The translations under genes were made by a program, and so were the position numbers. DNA of 20,616 nucleotides from a virus, in IMG/VR virus record IMGVR_UViG_3300001533_001390, positions 1-20,616 of that record; one strand, 5' to 3'. Position 1 is the stretch's first letter; each line of letters opens with the position of its first letter. A model generated the notes under the pieces. The model had not been told where the DNA came from and did no database searches. It was given only the letters and a program-made list of their open reading frames with translations. Shown in pieces: positions 19,858 through 20,616 of this stretch.

Positions 19858-20616
19858 ATGTTTAAACACACTTTAAAACTGTTACTGTGCGGCGGCATTA
19901 TTGCCGCTGGTATTACAGCCTCCGCCCAGGTGCCCGGCCCCTGGGTTGTGGACCTGACAAAGCCGCAGGCCGCCGCCTATGAACTATGGTCCGGCGAAAC
20001 CCTTAATATAGACGTTTCCTATAAGAGCTCCGGCAGCTATGCCGACCTCTCCGGCATTACCGCCGCCACACTGTACTGGCAGACAAACGGCATGGCCGAC
20101 ACCTGGTGGGAAAAACCCGCCACGGTTATAACCGGCACAACCGATTACATACGCGCCGTTTTTGCCCCCACGAACGACTGCGGCGCAGCCTACTACACTT
20201 TCTTTGTGCGGGCAACCGCAGCAGCCGAAGGCAGCCACTACAGAGCCAACGGCACTATTACAATGCACAGCTCGCCTGGCTTTGAGCCGTCCACTATGCC
20301 GCCGCCTACGCTCTACCCTGAATTGGCCACCAACCTTGCGCCCTATGTCCTGGCACTCATGCCGGACTACGACCCGCTCGGCTCCGCCCTCGCTGTTTCC
20401 GGCACACTCGCCCAGGCCGTGGCAGCCGTGGCAGCCGACACAACCAACGCCCAGGCTGCCGCCGCCGCTGCTCAGTCCACCGCCGACACTAACGCCGCCG
20501 ACATAGCAGTACTCGGAACTAACCGCGCCGACAGGCTCTGGAGCACCGCCACCAACTATCTCGACGGCGCTGGGGTGCTGTATGAGATTGTGTCCACGCC
20601 GATTTATACCGACACG
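19858..20616 (+). CDS. Fibre-like protein with Sec signal peptide, 3' end outside window
   Basis: 253 codons visible. The start MFKHTLKLLLCGGIIAAGIT, then ASA-Q is a clean signal peptide with a likely cut after Ala-Ser-Ala. Residues 24-130 are a beta-rich domain (ELWSGETLNIDVSYKSSGSY, then ATLYWQTNGMADTWWEK) that resembles by eye the N-terminal domain of baseplate/upper fibre proteins (BppU-like). After this comes a Pro-rich bridge (PPPTLYPELA) and an Ala/Thr/Asp-rich helical stretch (NAQAAAAAAQSTADTNAADI) like the shaft of tail fibres. SD CCGGAG lies before the ATG. The signal on a fibre-like protein inside the virion operon is unexpected. The rest lies off the window. Confidence 0.75.
   Translation, partial: MFKHTLKLLLCGGIIAAGITASAQVPGPWVVDLTKPQAAAYELWSGETLNIDVSYKSSGSYADLSGITAATLYWQTNGMADTWWEKPATVITGTTDYIRAVFAPTNDCGAAYYTFFVRATAAAEGSHYRANGTITMHSSPGFEPSTMPPPTLYPELATNLAPYVLALMPDYDPLGSALAVSGTLAQAVAAVAADTTNAQAAAAAAQSTADTNAADIAVLGTNRADRLWSTATNYLDGAGVLYEIVSTPIYTDT

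Larger units (their letters stand above)
1701..20616. mobile_element. Mu-like transposable prophage, left part (right end outside window)
   Basis: MuA-type transposase, MuB-type ATPase, DUF3164, DUF2730-like, gp26-, gp27-, gp28-like, portal, protease I, capsid and gp36-like genes follow the order of transposable phages. The element interrupts a host sialidase gene. Early transposition genes run leftwards to the left end and structural genes rightwards, the divergent plan known from BcepMu. The left boundary is placed at a TG dinucleotide at 1701-1702 because Mu-type ends begin with TG, but this is a guess; anything between about 1675 and 1740 is possible. Confidence 0.85.

Overview
The window covers the left part of a Mu-like transposable prophage and its junction with a host chromosome. 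At the left edge (about 1-1700, minus strand) are two host genes: a secreted LamG-type protein and a sialidase/BNR-repeat hydrolase. The sialidase style and the LamG neighbour are typical of PVC-group bacteria, most likely Lentisphaerota such as Victivallales; this placement is an inference from protein flavour only. The sialidase gene is cut off on its 5' side near 1680-1740 by phage DNA and also carries an in-frame TGA, so it is a pseudogene here.

The prophage runs from about 1701 past the right edge of the window. It has a divergent layout like that described for BcepMu, unlike the single early direction of Mu. A compact leftward operon of 13 genes (9203 down to 1859) begins with a small Cro/Ner-like DNA-binding protein. 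It continues through a run of very small cysteine-rich and membrane proteins, an HTH_17-type protein, a DUF3164 protein, a DUF3102-like protein, a MuA-type transposase, a MuB-type ATPase and a last unknown gene. It ends at a clear intrinsic terminator (1753-1790) just inside the phage end. A divergent promoter/operator zone (9204-9314) separates it from a rightward repressor gene and a zinc-ribbon membrane protein, which end at a terminator at 10162-10190.

From 10045 to 10602 there is a non-coding block of about 560 bases. It holds two terminators, several hairpins and four copies of a near-perfect 23-bp palindrome, two of them with an extra half-site. This is the most distinctive unexplained feature. 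To its right the late operon follows Mu order: DUF2730-like membrane coiled-coil protein, winged-helix gp26-like protein, gp27-like small terminase, gp28-like large terminase, portal, protease I with an internal scaffold start (Z-like), major capsid, a small exported protein, a gp36-like DUF1320 protein, a head-tail connector/terminator candidate, a tail-tube candidate, another tail protein, and the start of a tail-fibre-like protein with a Sec signal peptide. No sheath gene is seen in the window.

The two operons fit one programme. The repressor and the Ner-like protein compete at the divergent promoters; the leftward operon supplies transposition and host-takeover functions; the rightward operon builds head and tail. 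Points worth following are the palindrome hub, the D-E-E catalytic set of the transposase, a recurring Shine-Dalgarno cassette in the early operon, intergenic hairpins ahead of late genes that lack a Shine-Dalgarno, a shared FANE motif in portal and protease/scaffold, and export signals on proteins encoded inside the virion operon.
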